Shown: positions 6,235-7,460 of the stretch, piece after piece
Position numbering within the stretch: the first letter of the stretch is position 1
Layout of the letters: every line of letters starts with the position of its first letter
DNA from: an uncultured Collinsella sp.
Lineage (GTDB): Bacteria; Actinomycetota; Coriobacteriia; Coriobacteriales; Coriobacteriaceae
Direction of reading: 5' to 3'
Assembly (NCBI GenBank): GCA_900543605.1
Contig: UQSK01000069.1
Coordinates: 1 to 7,460, forward strand
DNA: 7,460 nucleotides
Program-made: the position numbers and the translations under genes
The notes under the pieces: generated by a model
The model's database searches: none
What the model was told of the DNA's origin: nothing
What the model saw: only the letters and a program-made list of their open reading frames with translations

Positions 6235-6783
6235 TTACGAATAAACCTCCGGTTTCAAAATGCCCAGATACGGAAGGTTGCGATAGCGCTCGGCATAGTC
6301 GAGGCCGTAGCCCACCACAAAGGCATCGGGGCAATGGGTTCCAACATACTTGGGCGTGATGGCCGAGACGCGGTCCTCAACGTCCTTCCACAGGAAGGCG
6401 GCGACCTCCAGAGAAGCGGGCTTGCGGCTCTCGAGGTTCTTCATCAGATACTTGAGCGTCAGGCCCGAGTCCAGAATGTCCTCGACGATCAGCACGTCGC
6501 GACCGCGGATGTCGATATCCAGGTCCTTAATGATACGCACGATACCCGAGGACTTCACACCGTCGCCGTAGCTCGAAACAGCCATGAAATCGATGTTGGT
6601 CGGCAGCTCGATCTTACGCATCAGGTCGCCCATAAAGACCACGGCGCCGCGCAGGACCGCAATCAGCACCAGATCCTTACCCGCGTAGTCGCGCGTAATC
6701 TCCTCGCCCAGGCGAGAGACGATACCGTCGATATCCTCCTGCGTGAACAGAACCTTCTCGATATCCGGATGTTGAGAAGCCAT
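6235..6783 (-). CDS. hpt: Hypoxanthine(-guanine) phosphoribosyltransferase
   Basis: This 182-residue type I phosphoribosyltransferase joins hypoxanthine (and usually guanine) to PRPP, giving IMP or GMP and pyrophosphate in purine salvage. The PRPP signature VLIVEDILDSGLTL spans 97-110, with acidic Glu101-Asp102 and the probable base Asp105. VLRGA (43-47) is the pyrophosphate-binding loop and SSYGDG (70-75) lies in the flexible catalytic loop. Lys133 in LWKD should contact the purine, and the family-typical FVVGYGLDY follows at 155-163. Length is normal. The start at 6783 has GAAAGGG (6789-6795) 5 nt upstream. The stop is separated from the ftsH ATG by a single base, so the two are one operon, the classic tilS-hpt-ftsH arrangement. 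Guanine versus hypoxanthine preference cannot be judged here. Confidence 0.95.
   Translation of the reverse strand: MASQHPDIEKVLFTQEDIDGIVSRLGEEITRDYAGKDLVLIAVLRGAVVFMGDLMRKIELPTNIDFMAVSSYGDGVKSSGIVRIIKDLDIDIRGRDVLIVEDILDSGLTLKYLMKNLESRKPASLEVAAFLWKDVEDRVSAITPKYVGTHCPDAFVVGYGLDYAERYRNLPYLGILKPEVYS
6246..6250 (-). promoter_or_regulatory. ftsH ribosome binding site inside the 3' end of hpt
   Basis: GGAGG on the minus strand lies 12 nt upstream of the ftsH ATG at 6233, within the last codons of hpt. The spacing is a little longer than ideal. Its position inside the preceding reading frame fits coupled translation of hpt and ftsH. Confidence 0.6.
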
Positions 6784-6839
6784 GACAACCCTTTCTTGTG
6801 CTTATCGCCCACACACCGCCGTATGGACGCGAACTACAC

Positions 6840-6848
6840 ATTCTAGCA
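6840..6848 (-). promoter_or_regulatory. Extended -10 promoter for hpt-ftsH
   Basis: On the minus strand the sequence reads TGCTAGAAT, an extended -10 (TG-n-TAGAAT, 5 of 6 in the hexamer). Transcription would start near 6833, leaving about a 50-nt leader before the hpt ATG. No good -35 is present; TGGTAA at 18-bp spacing matches only 3 of 6, as is tolerated for extended -10 promoters. The inverted repeat 6849-6879 abuts it directly upstream. Confidence 0.5.
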
Positions 6849-6879
6849 GCGCACGGGGTAAATTTACCAGCCCGTGCGC
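6849..6879. repeat. Operator-like inverted repeat upstream of the hpt promoter
   Basis: The 9-base arms GCGCACGGG (6849-6857) and CCCGTGCGC (6871-6879) are perfect complements. A perfect 12-bp palindrome, GGTAAATTTACC (6857-6868), lies mostly in the 13-base spacer. The repeat covers the spacer and -35 side of the putative hpt promoter. In RNA read through from tilS, the 6871-6879 arm can instead pair with 6885-6891, so two mutually exclusive hairpins are possible. No T-run follows either, so it is not a simple terminator. A repressor or activator site is the simplest reading. Confidence 0.5.
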
Positions 6880-6930
6880 CATCAGCGCGGGAATACCGTC
6901 AACGTCGCACAGAATAGCAGGCGTGGGACG

Positions 6931-7409
6931 CTATTCCGCATCGACCACGCGGAGCAGATATGCCACGCGCGTTGCGGCCGTGCACTTAAAACGCTCGTCC
7001 GCGCGAACTCCGGCGACCCACACCACGGCACCCCCCGGCGCCGTCCTCACCATGGGCACGCCGGCACGCTCGGAAACGGGAATGCGAGCCTCACCTAGCA
7101 AATCGGATACTTTCTTGCTTCGGCCACTCATCCCTAACGGGCACATCACGTCTCCCGGCGCGGGACCGTCCACCCACAGGCGCGCCAATCGCGCCTCTGC
7201 AGGGATCTCGCCACGTGAGCCCGCCAGGATCCGCTCACTATCGCTGTCGGCAAAACCCAGGGCAGCCGCGTCTACCAAAGCTGTCACTTCCCCGGCAGCC
7301 GCAAGCTCACGGGCGCGGCGCACGATATCGCATCCCGGCTCAACGGCCATCGGCTCTGCGACCAGCATGCGCCCCCCGCCCAACGGCAAACGACCGGGTA
7401 TGGTAATCC
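6931..7409 (-). CDS. tilS: tRNA(Ile)-lysidine synthase, C-terminal part only (cut by contig end)
   Basis: The visible 158 residues are the C-terminal half of TilS, which uses ATP to attach lysine to C34 of the CAU anticodon of tRNA-Ile so that it reads AUA codons. Recognisable are the entry strand ITIPGRLPL, the TilS C-terminal motif GRSKKVSDLLGEARIP, and the strand WVAGVRADERFK near the end. The PP-loop ATPase domain with its SGGxDS motif lies beyond the contig edge. The reading frame is open up to 7409, where adapter sequence replaces the genome. A TTG at 7389 is in frame but is an internal leucine codon, not a start. The gene is co-oriented with hpt and 147 bp upstream of it. Confidence 0.85.
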
Positions 7410-7460
7410 CTGTCTCTTATACACATCTGACGCTGCCGCCGACTTAATAGGTGTAGATCT
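7410..7460 (+). other. Nextera (Tn5) library adapter with i5 index: artefact, not genome
   Basis: CTGTCTCTTATACACATCT (7410-7428) is the 19-bp Tn5 mosaic end. It continues as GACGCTGCCGCCGA (7429-7442), which is the Nextera read-1 adapter complement with one change (C for A at 7439). CTTAATAG (7443-7450) sits where the 8-base i5 index belongs and, from memory, is the complement of the S518 index CTATTAAG. GTGTAGATCT (7451-7460) is the start of the P5 complement. The piece is untrimmed adapter assembled onto the contig end. Confidence 0.98.

Noticed and set aside
3987..6359. 790-codon open frame on the plus strand opposite ftsH
   Set aside because: It is an antisense shadow of ftsH produced by GC-rich codon use. 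It is rich in His, Leu and Arg, shows no family motif, and begins inside the palindrome and its terminator.
6931..7389. Complete 152-residue protein starting at the TTG at 7389
   Set aside because: The frame continues upstream without a stop and the upstream codons fit TilS, so the TTG is an internal leucine and the gene is cut by the contig end.
6782..7447. 221-codon plus-strand frame spanning tilS and the contig end
   Set aside because: It is antisense to tilS and part of the hpt gap. Its last 12 residues are translated adapter and its stop codon is formed by the index sequence.

Overview
This is a GC-rich bacterial chromosomal contig end. It carries five complete protein genes, one truncated gene and a terminal strip of sequencing-library adapter. 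The gene content is core housekeeping: RNA modification, purine salvage, membrane proteolysis, a PLP aminotransferase and a PHP-fold hydrolase. The tilS-hpt-ftsH order is typical of Gram-positive bacteria. Together with an actinobacterial-looking FtsH with an acidic, Ala-rich tail and a GGGGACAGAC-type palindrome, it suggests a high-GC Gram-positive, most likely class Coriobacteriia (Collinsella or a relative). That placement is an inference from protein character, not a database result.

Layout. 1-206: intergenic, with a stem-loop near the left edge and a TACAAT -10-like element. 207-1655 (+): RlmD/TrmA-family rRNA uracil-5-methyltransferase with a Lys/Ser/Ala-rich N-terminal tail. It converges on a PHP-domain hydrolase (1734-2555, -), and a strong hairpin at 1686-1711 lies between the two stops. 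2556-2720: a 165-bp gap with another hairpin and a -10-like element. 2721-3905 (-): class I aminotransferase. 3906-4094: the aminotransferase promoter and RBS, a perfect 23-bp-arm palindrome (3967-4024, probable REP/RAYT-type or MITE-like mobile repeat) and the ftsH terminator. 4095-6233 (-): FtsH. 6235-6783 (-): hypoxanthine phosphoribosyltransferase, one nucleotide from ftsH. 6784-6930: intergenic, with an extended -10 promoter abutting a GC-rich inverted repeat. 6931-7409 (-): the C-terminal part of TilS. 7410-7460: Nextera/Tn5 transposase adapter with an i5 index, not genomic DNA.

How the genes work together. tilS, hpt and ftsH are co-oriented. hpt and ftsH are almost certainly one transcription unit ending at the 4045-4084 terminator, and may be driven by the promoter inside the tilS-hpt gap, by read-through from tilS, or by both. 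The aminotransferase and PHP genes lie on the same strand but each appears to have its own promoter.

I see no convincing new multi-gene system. The most notable items are the adapter artefact, which truncates tilS and creates a false protein end, the perfect palindrome that also creates false ORF extensions on both strands, and the operator-like or attenuator-like repeat upstream of hpt.
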